From Methanobacterium sp. PtaU1.Bin242 (GTDB taxonomy: Archaea > Methanobacteriota > Methanobacteria > Methanobacteriales > Methanobacteriaceae): a DNA stretch of 12,144 nt. The notes below the pieces were generated by a model that was given only the letters and a program-made list of their open reading frames with translations, was not told where the DNA came from and searched no databases. The translations under genes were made by a program, and so were the position numbers. The stretch spans positions 1 to 12,144 of the forward strand of contig MVQZ01000338.1 of NCBI GenBank assembly GCA_002067565.1. Reading direction: 5' to 3'. Below are positions 1 to 6,039 of the stretch, in pieces; positions within the stretch are counted from its first letter, which is position 1, and every line of letters starts with the position of its first letter.

Positions 1-435
1 CAACGCCGCAGAACTGATATTATTAAAAGCACAGATCACTTTAGCATCTTTCAAGATTTTAGCCGATCTTTCTGCCGCTGCACCGTTCCAGAGATCTAAG
101 TAAGTTATGGGTGATCCACCTATGGCTGATTCTAGTGGTCCTGTTGCGTCTAATAGTGGTTTATCTTTGGCTCCTTCTTTGATTGAGAGTAGGGTTGATT
201 TTTGCGCTGCTAATGGAACGGTTAAAACTAGTACTTCTGCTTCTACTGCTGCGTCTGGGTTTTCAGCTGCTTTAAGGTTTCCTACATAATCCAGGAGGTC
301 TTCAACTTTATCAACTGCTGCCTGCGCTTTTTCCATTGTCCTTGAACCAATTATAACATCTTCTCCGGCTTGTACAAATCGTATTGCGATTCCTAATCCC
401 TGTCCGCCGGTTCCACCAATTATTGCTATCTTCAT
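1..435 (-). CDS. npdG: F420H2:NADP+ oxidoreductase (NADPH-dependent F420 reductase), N-terminal 145 residues, cut by window edge
   Basis: The enzyme transfers hydride between coenzyme F420 and NADP in the cytoplasm, and in methanogens it links F420H2 to NADPH pools. The minus-strand translation starts MKIAIIGGTGGQGLGIAIRF, a Rossmann fold with the GGTGGQG dinucleotide loop at residues 8-14. It continues with VIIGSRTMEKA, where S-R after the second strand fits NADP phosphate binding, then LVLTVPL and LLDATGPL, all typical of the F420-dependent NADP reductase family. The family is usually about 220 residues, so roughly the last third lies left of base 1. The start is ATG at 433-435, with an SD-like GGAGTG at 445-450 and a 9-nt spacer. 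It lies 69 bp downstream of the alcohol dehydrogenase on the same strand, so the two may be co-expressed, although a terminator-like hairpin lies between them. No frame damage is seen. Family assignment is firm from the sequence; physiological direction is inference. Confidence 0.93.
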   Translation of the reverse strand, partial: MKIAIIGGTGGQGLGIAIRFVQAGEDVIIGSRTMEKAQAAVDKVEDLLDYVGNLKAAENPDAAVEAEVLVLTVPLAAQKSTLLSIKEGAKDKPLLDATGPLESAIGGSPITYLDLWNGAAAERSAKILKDAKVICAFNNISSAAL

Positions 436-462
436 TTTTATCAACACTCCATTTTTTTTCTT

Positions 463-502
463 AAAAAAAGGAAAACTAAAAATAAAATTTCTTTTAGTTT
501 TC
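463..502 (-). terminator. Hairpin plus U-run between adh and npdG
   Basis: Read on the minus strand just past the adh stop codon, GAAAACTAAAA (492-502) pairs perfectly with TTTTAGTTTTC (471-481) around a 10-nt loop. It is followed by C and seven Ts (463-469). This has the shape of an intrinsic terminator, and archaeal RNA polymerase also stops at U-runs. Because npdG begins only 28 nt further on, it may be a partial terminator that sets the adh:npdG transcript ratio. That role is inferred. Confidence 0.6.
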
Positions 503-504
503 TA

Positions 505-1575
505 TTAGTCTAAGAGGACGACTGGTTTGATTAGGTCCCGTGGTTTTTCTCTCATTAATAGGAGGGCTTCTTCTATGTTATCGAAACCTTTAAAGGTGTG
601 GGTGACCATTAATGTTGGGTCTACGCGGTCATAGGTCACAAGGTCTGCCAGTCTTTCCATTCTGGTCCTTCCACCAGGACAAAGTCCGGTGATCAGGTCT
701 TTGTCTGCCATACCGAATCCCCACTCTACACGGGGTATTGGTACTGTGTCTTTTTCACCTTGTCCTTTACCAAAGTAGTTTATGTTGGCAATTTTGGATC
801 CTGCTTTGGCCATCTTGAATGCGTCTAATAAAATTTCAGCGTGACCACCAGCCACTATTACAGCGTCAACACCTACTCCGCCGGTTGCTTCGAGAATTTG
901 ATCTGCGGTGTCTCCATCTTTGTAGCTGATTATGTCGGTTGCACCATACTTTTTGGCCACTTCAACTGAGATTGGTCGGGTTCCTACTGCGAATATTCTT
1001 CCAGCACCTTTTAGTTTTGCACCGGCTATGGCGCTGAGTCCAACTGCTCCTATACCAAGAACAGCTACAGTGGCTCCAAGTTCTATTGCTGCGTTTTCAG
1101 CTCCCATGAATCCAGTACTCAACATGTCGACGATCATAACTGCTGCTTCATCAGACATTCCCTCTGGTTGAATTGCTAGGTTGTTGTCTGCCAGGTTGAC
1201 GTGGAAATATTCACCGAATACACCATCTTTGAAGTTGGAGTATTTCCATCCTCCACAGGCACCTCCGGTTTGTGATGGGAAACCACGTTGACATGCTTCT
1301 GAATCCCAGTCAGGAGTGATTGCTGGTACAATTACTTTGTCACCAACTTTGAAGTCCTGGACTTCACTACCTACTTCATCTACTATACCCACAGCTTCGT
1401 GTCCTAAAATCATGTTGTGTCGCTCACCTATGGCTCCTTCCCAAACGGTGTGCACATCAGATGTACATGGGGCTAATGCTGTCGGTCTTACAATGGCATC
1501 TCTTGGCCCACATTTTGGCTTTTCTTTTTCTATCCATCCTACTTCGCCAATTTTTAACATTGCAAATCCTTTCAT
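505..1575 (-). CDS. adh: NADP-dependent zinc secondary alcohol dehydrogenase (TbADH/CbADH type)
   Basis: A medium-chain zinc dehydrogenase expected to interconvert secondary alcohols such as 2-propanol with ketones using NADP(H). The sequence closely resembles the Thermoanaerobacter brockii and Clostridium beijerinckii tetrameric enzymes as I recall them, including the start MKGFAML, GERHNMILGHEAVG, VPAITPDW and LCPGGR..MERL. Counting from the ATG at 1573-1575, the catalytic zinc ligands fall at C37, H59, E60 and D150, the same numbers as in TbADH. The Rossmann loop GIGAVG is at 174-179. T199, R200 and Y218 occupy the positions that hold the NADP 2'-phosphate in TbADH (Ser, Arg, Tyr). An in-frame GTG nine bases upstream overlaps the ribosome binding site GAGGTG (1582-1587), so the ATG with a 6-nt spacer is preferred, giving 356 residues. 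The gene precedes npdG, which fits transfer of alcohol electrons to F420. Substrate is inferred; some Methanobacterium and related methanogens use secondary alcohols as electron donors. Confidence 0.93.
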   Translation of the reverse strand: MKGFAMLKIGEVGWIEKEKPKCGPRDAIVRPTALAPCTSDVHTVWEGAIGERHNMILGHEAVGIVDEVGSEVQDFKVGDKVIVPAITPDWDSEACQRGFPSQTGGACGGWKYSNFKDGVFGEYFHVNLADNNLAIQPEGMSDEAAVMIVDMLSTGFMGAENAAIELGATVAVLGIGAVGLSAIAGAKLKGAGRIFAVGTRPISVEVAKKYGATDIISYKDGDTADQILEATGGVGVDAVIVAGGHAEILLDAFKMAKAGSKIANINYFGKGQGEKDTVPIPRVEWGFGMADKDLITGLCPGGRTRMERLADLVTYDRVDPTLMVTHTFKGFDNIEEALLLMREKPRDLIKPVVLLD

Positions 1576-1630
1576 TTTTTTCACCTCTTATGATTCATTC
1601 TTGCAATGTTGGGTATGTTGTGATGTCTTG

Positions 1631-1700
1631 CTATATAAACATACCGAATAGTCTGTTTGCAATGATTAATAACAATTATTTACAGAGAATGTTCTCTTTC
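1631..1700 (-). promoter_or_regulatory. adh promoter with TATA box, operator and upstream palindrome (copy 1)
   Basis: On the minus strand the order is the AGAGAA-CA-TTCTCT palindrome (1685-1698), an AT-rich spacer, TATTCGGTATGTT and then the TATA box TTTATATAG (about 1632-1640). Initiation about 25 nt beyond the TATA would fall near 1608, leaving a leader of roughly 30 nt before the adh ATG. The sequence right before the TATA box is the left-degenerate form of an inverted repeat, AACATnnnnnATGTT, that is complete in the other two copies. Control by a repressor or activator at this spot is inferred. Confidence 0.7.
1633..1699. repeat. 67-bp promoter repeat, copy 1
   Basis: This block matches 3344-3410 without gaps at 63 of 67 positions. 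The four differences are two adjacent bases in the operator arm and two single bases in the AT-rich spacer. Both copies lie in the same orientation, 1.71 kb apart. The similarity stops at both ends, so it covers only the promoter/operator. Confidence 0.9.
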
Positions 1701-1703
1701 TAA

Positions 1704-2302
1704 TTGTGTTAAATAGGATGTTTAACAATCTTTTTAGTTCTCCGTATGTGTAAATTGAATTTTTTTAGGATTGAGTCTTGTTTTTCTGGTTTTTTATCTT
1801 TTTAGCGTTTGTTATTCATGATTTAAAATATAAAATTCATAAAAACAGTGCTATTTTCTGTAAATTGATGGAATGCTCTATATCGTGACTAAACAGTTAA
1901 ATATGTTTTTTTATATGTCTTTGGCACTTAATAATGTACTGACCGGTGCCAGAATAGAATATTTCGGATTATGATGGATGACCATTATCAATACGCTTTT
2001 TTTAGGTGATTCTTTTGTTGTGCATTTTTTGCTTAAATAGTTGAATAATACCCCTAAAATAATCCAGAATAGTTTCTGGAATTCCAAAAAAAACTTCATA
2101 TACAAATATGATTCAGCATTTCTCTTCCAACTCAGGAAAGACAAACTATGACATGAGTACTTATAAAAAAAGGTTAATTATCAATATTTATCAGATTCTA
2201 ACTTTAAAAAAGTTTAAGATGATCCTGTAGCAAATGCTTCCGAATCATTATGTAACAGGTTTTTTTTGGATACGGTTAGGTAACATGACATTGAGTGCAT
2301 AT
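1704..2302. other. Gene-poor intergenic region between adh promoter and transporter gene
   Basis: About 600 bp of AT-rich DNA without a convincing gene. A 77-codon minus-strand frame (1911-2144) starts with TTG, has no ribosome binding site and no recognisable family. A small stem-loop, TCCAGAA-TAGT-TTCTGGA, sits at 2063-2080. On the plus strand CCTGT (2225-2229) and ACAGG flank about 30 nt and are followed by eight Ts, which could form a weak terminator. No tRNA or known riboswitch shape was seen. Confidence 0.5.
2164..2214 (-). terminator. Possible terminator downstream of the satP-like gene
   Basis: On the minus strand, about 90 nt past the transporter stop, AACTTT-TTT-AAAGTT (2200-2214) forms a short perfect hairpin and a run of seven Ts follows at 2164-2171. 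Either element could end the transcript. The stem is short and the U-run is distant, so confidence is limited. Confidence 0.35.
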
Positions 2303-2899
2303 TCAGGTTGGTAACATGTCTTTTCCGTAGATTTCATTTGCAACTTCTGCTAATCCCACGTACATTGCTAATAATCCAACAATTATCCCTACGTAGCCAC
2401 CGATTATATTTAGGGTACCGCTTCCGGTTAGTGCACCTGCTCCTAATATAAAGAACAATAATGTTATTAAAAGGAATATTGCCTGTAATCCACGACTTAT
2501 TTTAAGTGTTATTATAAACATTACCGCAGCCCAAATACCCCACATAAACAAATATGCTGACAGTGATGGTGGATTAGCTGCAGTTGCTAGATTTAATTGT
2601 GGTAATATAGATAATATCGCAAATGAGAACCAAAAACCTCCAAATGCACCGAATGCAAGCGTGGCAAAAGTATTTCCATTAGCATTTTCCATTACACCAA
2701 CAATTAAGCATCCAGTACCACCAAAAGCCAGTACCATAGCTAATATCATGCTATTTACAGGGAAAAAACCAGTATAAGTGAAACTTAGTAGAACTAATGT
2801 CAGTCCCGTGGCAACCAATCCAAATGGAGCTGGATTTGAGGGAGTATGTTCTAAAAGCTTTTTTCCATCTATAGTTATGGTAGCAGTTTCTTCTCCCAT
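2303..2899 (-). CDS. Acetate uptake transporter family protein (GPR1/FUN34/YaaH, SatP-like)
   Basis: A small six-helix inner-membrane carrier; family members move acetate or succinate, usually with protons. From the chosen start the protein has 198 residues, the normal length. Key signatures are NPAPFGL at 22-28, which is the family signature NPAP(L/F)GL, and GNTFAT..FGAFGGFW at about 75-90. Hydrophobic segments lie near 27-47, 50-70, 82-99, 115-132, 138-155 and 162-184. The ATG at 2897-2899 is preferred because GGAGGT (2906-2911) precedes it by 6 nt; a longer frame with ATG ATG at 2944 would place this ribosome binding site inside the gene. It lies between adh and the TetR gene and faces the same way as adh. 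Substrate is not shown by the sequence. A hydrogenotrophic methanogen could use it to take up acetate for biosynthesis. Confidence 0.9.
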   Translation of the reverse strand: MGEETATITIDGKKLLEHTPSNPAPFGLVATGLTLVLLSFTYTGFFPVNSMILAMVLAFGGTGCLIVGVMENANGNTFATLAFGAFGGFWFSFAILSILPQLNLATAANPPSLSAYLFMWGIWAAVMFIITLKISRGLQAIFLLITLLFFILGAGALTGSGTLNIIGGYVGIIVGLLAMYVGLAEVANEIYGKDMLPT

Positions 2900-3001
2900 T
2901 TCATAACCTCCATATTCGATGATTTGTTGTCTTAATTTCATCATCTAAATAATTTGATGTGTTTTGAAAGGATTTTATTATTCCATTTACCTCAAAAAGC
3001 C

Positions 3002-3012
3002 GTATATATTCA
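3002..3012 (-). promoter_or_regulatory. Proximal TATA box for the satP-like gene
   Basis: GAATATATACG on the minus strand is a good archaeal TATA match. Initiation about 25 nt beyond would be near 2980, giving a leader of about 80 nt. This is the nearest plausible promoter; the orphan promoter at 3344 could add a second, longer transcript. Confidence 0.4.
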
Positions 3013-3084
3013 TTTTTCTTATTCAAGTTTATCAACAATCCTTTAATTCATTTTTAACTTTTTCAAATTAACTCATCACCTGAT

Positions 3085-3098
3085 TTAAAAATTTTTAA
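3085..3098. repeat. 14-bp perfect palindrome TTAAAAATTTTTAA
   Basis: Self-complementary AT palindrome in the region upstream of the transporter promoter. It could be a protein site or a DNA bend, but chance is plausible in DNA this AT-rich. Confidence 0.3.
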
Positions 3099-3254
3099 CA
3101 CGTTTTTTTGCCTGTTATAATCCCATAGTTCCTTTTAATCATATTACGTTGATTTGTTTATTTTTTCATTCTAATGGACTCAAATAGAAATATCTTAGGA
3201 CTATTGGTCAACAAGAAGATCTTTAAAGCCAAATGCTGGTTTTAATTTTATTAT

Positions 3255-3296
3255 CTACATTTCAACGGGTTTATCATTTTTTTTGTCTTTTTTCAC
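3255..3296 (-). CDS. Possible 13-codon micro-ORF behind the orphan promoter
   Basis: The frame runs GTG to TAG and encodes VKKDKKNDKPVEM, a strongly charged peptide. Its GTG overlaps a GAGGTG ribosome binding site (3294-3299). That site lies 45 nt from the TATA copy, almost the same spacing (46 nt) as GAGGTG to TATA at adh, and the first three codons GTG AAA AAA match the bases just upstream of the adh ATG. It may be a leader peptide, or the fossil 5' end of a lost gene. A second frame, MINPLKCR from the ATG at 3277, is 16 nt from the site, too far for normal initiation. Translation is unproven. Confidence 0.25.
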   Translation of the reverse strand: MKKDKKNDKPVEM

Positions 3297-3410
3297 CTCG
3301 TCAAATTCTAACTTAAATTAATTGGTCTCTATAACCTTCTGCCATATAAACATACCGAATGTTCTGTTTGCAATTATTAATAACAATTATTTGCAGAGAA
3401 TGTTCTCTTT
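3294..3410 (-). promoter_or_regulatory. Orphan promoter: copy 2 of the adh promoter with a ribosome binding site but no normal gene
   Basis: Reading the minus strand: AGAGAA-CA-TTCTCT palindrome (3396-3409), AT-rich spacer, a complete inverted repeat AACATTCGGTATGTT (3348-3362), TATA element TTTATATGG (about 3343-3351), then GAGGTG (3294-3299). The site AGAACATTC occurs twice, at 3398-3406 and 3357-3365. No ORF above 13 codons follows the ribosome binding site. A transcript could run on about 400 nt into the transporter gene, since the minus strand has no strong T-run between. A function in transporter control is inferred. Confidence 0.6.
3344..3410. repeat. 67-bp promoter repeat, copy 2
   Basis: Matches 1633-1699 at 63 of 67 positions in the same orientation. 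The two operator-arm changes make this copy the more symmetrical version of the AACATnnnnnATGTT site. Confidence 0.9.
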
Positions 3411-3508
3411 TTTTAATTTTCGATTAAAAGCACTCCACACTTTTTATTTTATAAAAAGCTTAATTAACAAACAAATTCTCTAATAATCACTTAATTATCT
3501 AATATAAC

Positions 3509-3529
3509 ATTTTTTAATCATTAAAAAAT
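3509..3529. repeat. 9-bp inverted repeat with 3-nt loop
   Basis: ATTTTTTAA, TCA, TTAAAAAAT forms a perfect hairpin in the divergent region between the orphan promoter (minus) and the tetR promoter (plus). It may insulate the two units or act as a terminator. The composition is AT only, so chance is not excluded. Confidence 0.35.
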
Positions 3530-3575
3530 CGTAAAATATGACATGTATGTTTGTTTACATAGAAAAACTCAAGCG

Positions 3576-3612
3576 ATATAAAAAGGAAAGTTTATTAACT
3601 GTTTCAAACAGT
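3576..3612 (+). promoter_or_regulatory. tetR promoter with palindromic operator over the likely start site
   Basis: TATA element ATATAAAA at 3576-3583 predicts initiation near 3603. That point lies inside a perfect 15-bp palindrome, ACTGTTT-C-AAACAGT (3598-3612). A palindrome at the start site upstream of a TetR-family gene is the usual layout for autorepression. Its right half, CAAACAG, also occurs in copies 1 and 2 of the adh-type promoter, next to the operator. A second TATA-like stretch, ACATATATTT, lies near 3648. The leader before the ATG would be about 110 nt from the first TATA. Confidence 0.55.
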
Positions 3613-3713
3613 ATATTGTTGTTGGGTCCTTATCAAATTTAAATAATACATATATTTAGTATCCTGATACAAAGGATTTCTACAGATCCAAATTAATTAA
3701 ATGAGATGTTAAT

Positions 3714-4331
3714 ATGGATACAAAGTCAAGAATTCTGGAGACTGCTTTTAAGATGTTTTTACAAAAGGGGTTTGATGGTGTTTCTCTTAATGAAATTATA
3801 AAAGAATCAGATATTACTACTGGGGGATTTTATTATCATTTTGATAGTAAAGACACGTTACTAATTGAAGTGATTAACAGATACATATTTAACTACTTCG
3901 ATTTGGTTATAGAACAAATCAGAGACTTTGAAGGCACACACAAAGAAAAACTGAAAACTGTGATCTTATTAATAGTAGGAGATGACTCCACCATCAATAC
4001 AACAACCCAACTGGTGGAAAGTGCTGAAAAAATAGATTACAGAACATTACACCTCCTGTTGTTTGAAGGTGTCCAGAAGTATGATGTTATTGGTGAACAC
4101 TACACTGAGTTCTATTATAATCTGTTTGATTTCATTAAGGATGTAATTGATGATGGAAAAGATAAAGGCGTACTAAGACCAGATATTGACTCCAACAAGT
4201 ATTCCTTACTCATTCAAACTGCTATGGTGGGAACAGTCATAATGTGGATAGGAATGCCTGCCATGCCACTGGGGGAAAGAATGGAATCAAATCTAGATAT
4301 TTTATGGGACCTCATGAAAAATAAGACCTGA
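3714..4331 (+). CDS. TetR/AcrR family transcriptional regulator
   Basis: A 205-residue ligand-responsive repressor of normal family length. The N-terminal three-helix DNA-binding domain is at about 4-50: RILETAFKMFLQKGFDGVSLNEIIKESDITTGGFYYHFDSKDTLL, with the recognition helix around TTGGFYYHF (35-43). The rest is an all-helical ligand and dimer domain without a recognisable subtype. ATG at 3714 is preceded by GAGATG (3703-3708), a modest ribosome binding site. The gene points away from the transporter and adh genes and toward the ABM gene. A palindrome over its own start site suggests autoregulation. It is the natural candidate to bind the repeated operator at 1633, 3344 and 4531, but the sequence alone cannot show this. 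The ligand is unknown; an alcohol, ketone, quinone or organic acid would fit the neighbours. Confidence 0.92.
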   Translation: MDTKSRILETAFKMFLQKGFDGVSLNEIIKESDITTGGFYYHFDSKDTLLIEVINRYIFNYFDLVIEQIRDFEGTHKEKLKTVILLIVGDDSTINTTTQLVESAEKIDYRTLHLLLFEGVQKYDVIGEHYTEFYYNLFDFIKDVIDDGKDKGVLRPDIDSNKYSLLIQTAMVGTVIMWIGMPAMPLGERMESNLDILWDLMKNKT

Positions 4332-4530
4332 TAAAGTTTAATCCTCATATAAAACTGATTTTCCAACTATTTAACGTGAATTTTTGTATCTAATTCCCAT
4401 TTGTGAACCTTCATTTAGATGGTCACAAAACATATTAATTACCGTTTTAGTGAATTAGTTCTTGAACAGATAGATTGTTTAATAATTGTCCGAGCATGAC
4501 CAATACTCATCATGGCCCAGTGCAAATATA

Positions 4531-4556
4531 CAGAACATTCGCTATGTTTATATATG
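4531..4556 (+). promoter_or_regulatory. Operator plus TATA, partial copy 3 of the adh-type promoter, inverted
   Basis: CAGAACATTCGCTATG followed by TTTATATATG on the plus strand matches the minus-strand sequence of copy 2 at 22 of 23 bases (4531-4553). The inverted repeat arms AACAT and ATGTT are intact (4534-4548), and the TATA follows at once. The upstream AGAGAA/TTCTCT palindrome is absent here. A transcript from this TATA would start near 4575 and have about 110 nt before the ABM ATG. Confidence 0.65.
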
Positions 4557-4633
4557 ATGATCATGTAAATGAAAATGTGTTTTAAATTACTGTCATAAAA
4601 CTCTTTTACTTTAAATAAGTTATTTTATTTGAC

Positions 4634-4644
4634 AGTATATAAAT
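4634..4644 (+). promoter_or_regulatory. Proximal TATA box for the ABM gene
   Basis: TATATAAA at 4636-4643 predicts initiation near 4664 and a leader of about 20 nt, which makes it the better-spaced promoter. The nine bases ACAGTATAT (4632-4640) also occur at the tetR operator edge (3608-3616), so the same protein might bind both. Confidence 0.45.
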
Positions 4645-4683
4645 TTCAGAAATAGAAAAATAGTTTTAAATGGAGGAACCCGC

Positions 4684-4974
4684 ATGATTTTGGTAACTGC
4701 AGGAATTAAATCCAAATCCGGTGAAAGAAATAAAATCATTTCAAAATCAAAGGATTTAATTGAATCCACTCGCTTAGAATCTGATTGTATCAGTTATAAT
4801 TTATATGAAAGCGTTGAAGATGTTGACCTTTTATTGATGTTCGAACAATGGAAAACAACCGAAGCATTAGAGTCACACATGCAAACTGAGCACTTTAAAG
4901 CATTTGGTGCAGCTATTGAAGATTTTTTAGCGGAAGAATTAGATATAACTATTTATTCGGCTGAAAAAGTGTAA
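4684..4974 (+). CDS. ABM-fold protein, putative quinol monooxygenase-like (YgiN/antibiotic biosynthesis monooxygenase family)
   Basis: A 96-residue single-domain dimeric alpha+beta barrel protein of the ABM superfamily, normal in length. The signature is clear: strand VTAGIKSKSGERNKI, then ESDCISYNLYES (32-43), FEQWKTTEALESHMQTEHFKAF (53-74) with H65 and H70, and a final ITIYSAEKV strand. Family members include YgiN-type quinol oxygenases, heme-degrading enzymes and proteins of unknown role, so the catalytic activity is uncertain, especially in an anaerobe. A strong ribosome binding site, GGAGG (4672-4676), lies 7 nt before the ATG. A copy of the adh-type operator upstream ties it to the adh and TetR genes, suggesting a stress or redox role. 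That link is inferred. Confidence 0.85.
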   Translation: MILVTAGIKSKSGERNKIISKSKDLIESTRLESDCISYNLYESVEDVDLLLMFEQWKTTEALESHMQTEHFKAFGAAIEDFLAEELDITIYSAEKV

Positions 4975-5355
4975 TTTACTCTAAACTTTTTTTTGCTTAT
5001 TAATATTCTCATATTTTTTTAAAACTAAACTTCCAGTTACTAAATTAAACGAATAAATCCTGGAAAATTTGATAACCTAGATCAAGCTTTTTGGTAAATA
5101 AAAATTGAATAATTCTTTTTCTTCTATTATCCTAAACTAAAATAATACTAGATATTAAAGAATATTAAATATTGAAACCAAATCTATAAAATCCCAATAA
5201 AAATCCAAATGATTCCTATTTTTCATAAATTCATGTAAACTCATAGCATTTAATATCATGATATCCAATTATAACTAATGTTTTTTCACCTAGGGAATAA
5301 TCACCAACATAAAATAAGATTTTAAAGTTAATCAAATCACTCCCTGGGACTCTAT
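4975..5355 (+). other. AT-rich intergenic region after the ABM gene
   Basis: A run of eight Ts (4987-4994) just past the ABM stop is a likely archaeal U-run terminator. A 12-bp palindrome, ATATCATGATAT, lies at 5253-5264. I found no convincing TATA box for the following glycosyltransferase, no RNA gene and no supported reading frame. Confidence 0.45.
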
Positions 5356-6039
5356 ATGAAAATATTAACCATAATACCTGCTTATAACGAAGAGAAGACC
5401 ATAGAAATGGTGGTAAAAAGTTCTCTGCAGTACTCTGATGTTCTGGTGGTGGATGATGGTTCCACTGATAAAACAGCCGATCTGGCAAAACATGCCGGTG
5501 CTCTGGTAATAAAGCATGAGCAAAATAATGGAAAGGGTGCAGCCATAAAAACCGGGTTTAATAAAGCTTTAAAAAGTGACTCTGATGTTTTGGTGCTGAT
5601 TGATGGGGATGGACAGCACGACCCACGGTTTATACTCCCTTTAGTCGATAATATGGGAGATGCAAGTATGGTAATCTGCTCCCGGTTTATGAATGGACCA
5701 GCAACAAGTATGAAACTGCAGAGAAAGATTTCCAACAAATTAACCACCAGTTTGTTACGATTAATCACAGGATACATGATAACAGATAGTCAGTGCGGTT
5801 TTAGAGCTATTTCAGCCGATTCAGTCCCTATATTTTTAAGCATACCCTATGATGATTATGAATTTGAATCTGAAATGTTATATCAGGCCTCCCAAAATAA
5901 TTTATCCATAAGAGAAATACCTATACCATGCTCTTATAAGGGTGAAAAATCATATATAACATGGGTAAAAGTATTAAAATATATTTTTTTCATCTTTAAA
6001 CTTCTGTTGAGAGATTTGAAATGGAGGATTAAACATTGA
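5356..6039 (+). CDS. Family 2 glycosyltransferase, DPM1-like (dolichyl-phosphate sugar synthase type)
   Basis: A cytoplasmic or membrane-associated GT-A fold enzyme expected to transfer a sugar from a nucleotide sugar to polyprenyl phosphate. Motifs in order: PAYNEE (8-13), VDDGSTD (32-38), NGKGAAI (58-64), the metal-binding DGDGQHDP (83-90), DSQCGFRA (144-151), FESEM (170-174) and the YKGEKS loop (194-199). The hydrophobic, basic tail (about 206-227) may touch the membrane, but there is no long transmembrane part, so at 227 residues it is the short DPM1 type. ATG at 5356 has only a weak ribosome binding site (GGGA). The TGA stop overlaps the TTG start of the next gene, so the two are translationally coupled. 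The acceptor and sugar cannot be read from the sequence. Confidence 0.9.
   Translation: MKILTIIPAYNEEKTIEMVVKSSLQYSDVLVVDDGSTDKTADLAKHAGALVIKHEQNNGKGAAIKTGFNKALKSDSDVLVLIDGDGQHDPRFILPLVDNMGDASMVICSRFMNGPATSMKLQRKISNKLTTSLLRLITGYMITDSQCGFRAISADSVPIFLSIPYDDYEFESEMLYQASQNNLSIREIPIPCSYKGEKSYITWVKVLKYIFFIFKLLLRDLKWRIKH

Larger units (their letters stand above)
4332..4683 (+). other. Intergenic region between tetR and the ABM gene
   Basis: About 350 bp, AT-rich, without a reading frame. It holds the third operator/TATA copy and a proximal TATA element, listed separately. No clear terminator hairpin was seen right after tetR. Confidence 0.5.

Noticed and set aside
1576..1584. GTG start three codons upstream of adh ATG
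   Set aside because: The GTG is part of the GAGGTG ribosome binding site, and the ATG start gives the family's usual N-terminus and zinc ligand numbering.
1960..2010. Possible C/D box guide RNA (ATGATGG near 1973)
   Set aside because: The C-box match is imperfect and no D box CTGA follows at a suitable distance.
1911..2144. 77-codon minus-strand frame in the gene-poor region
   Set aside because: It starts with TTG, has no ribosome binding site, and its composition and sequence match no family I know. Most likely chance in AT-rich DNA.
2900..2944. Longer transporter start (ATG ATG at 2944)
   Set aside because: A strong GGAGGT lies 6 nt before the internal ATG, and the added 15 residues are not part of the family.
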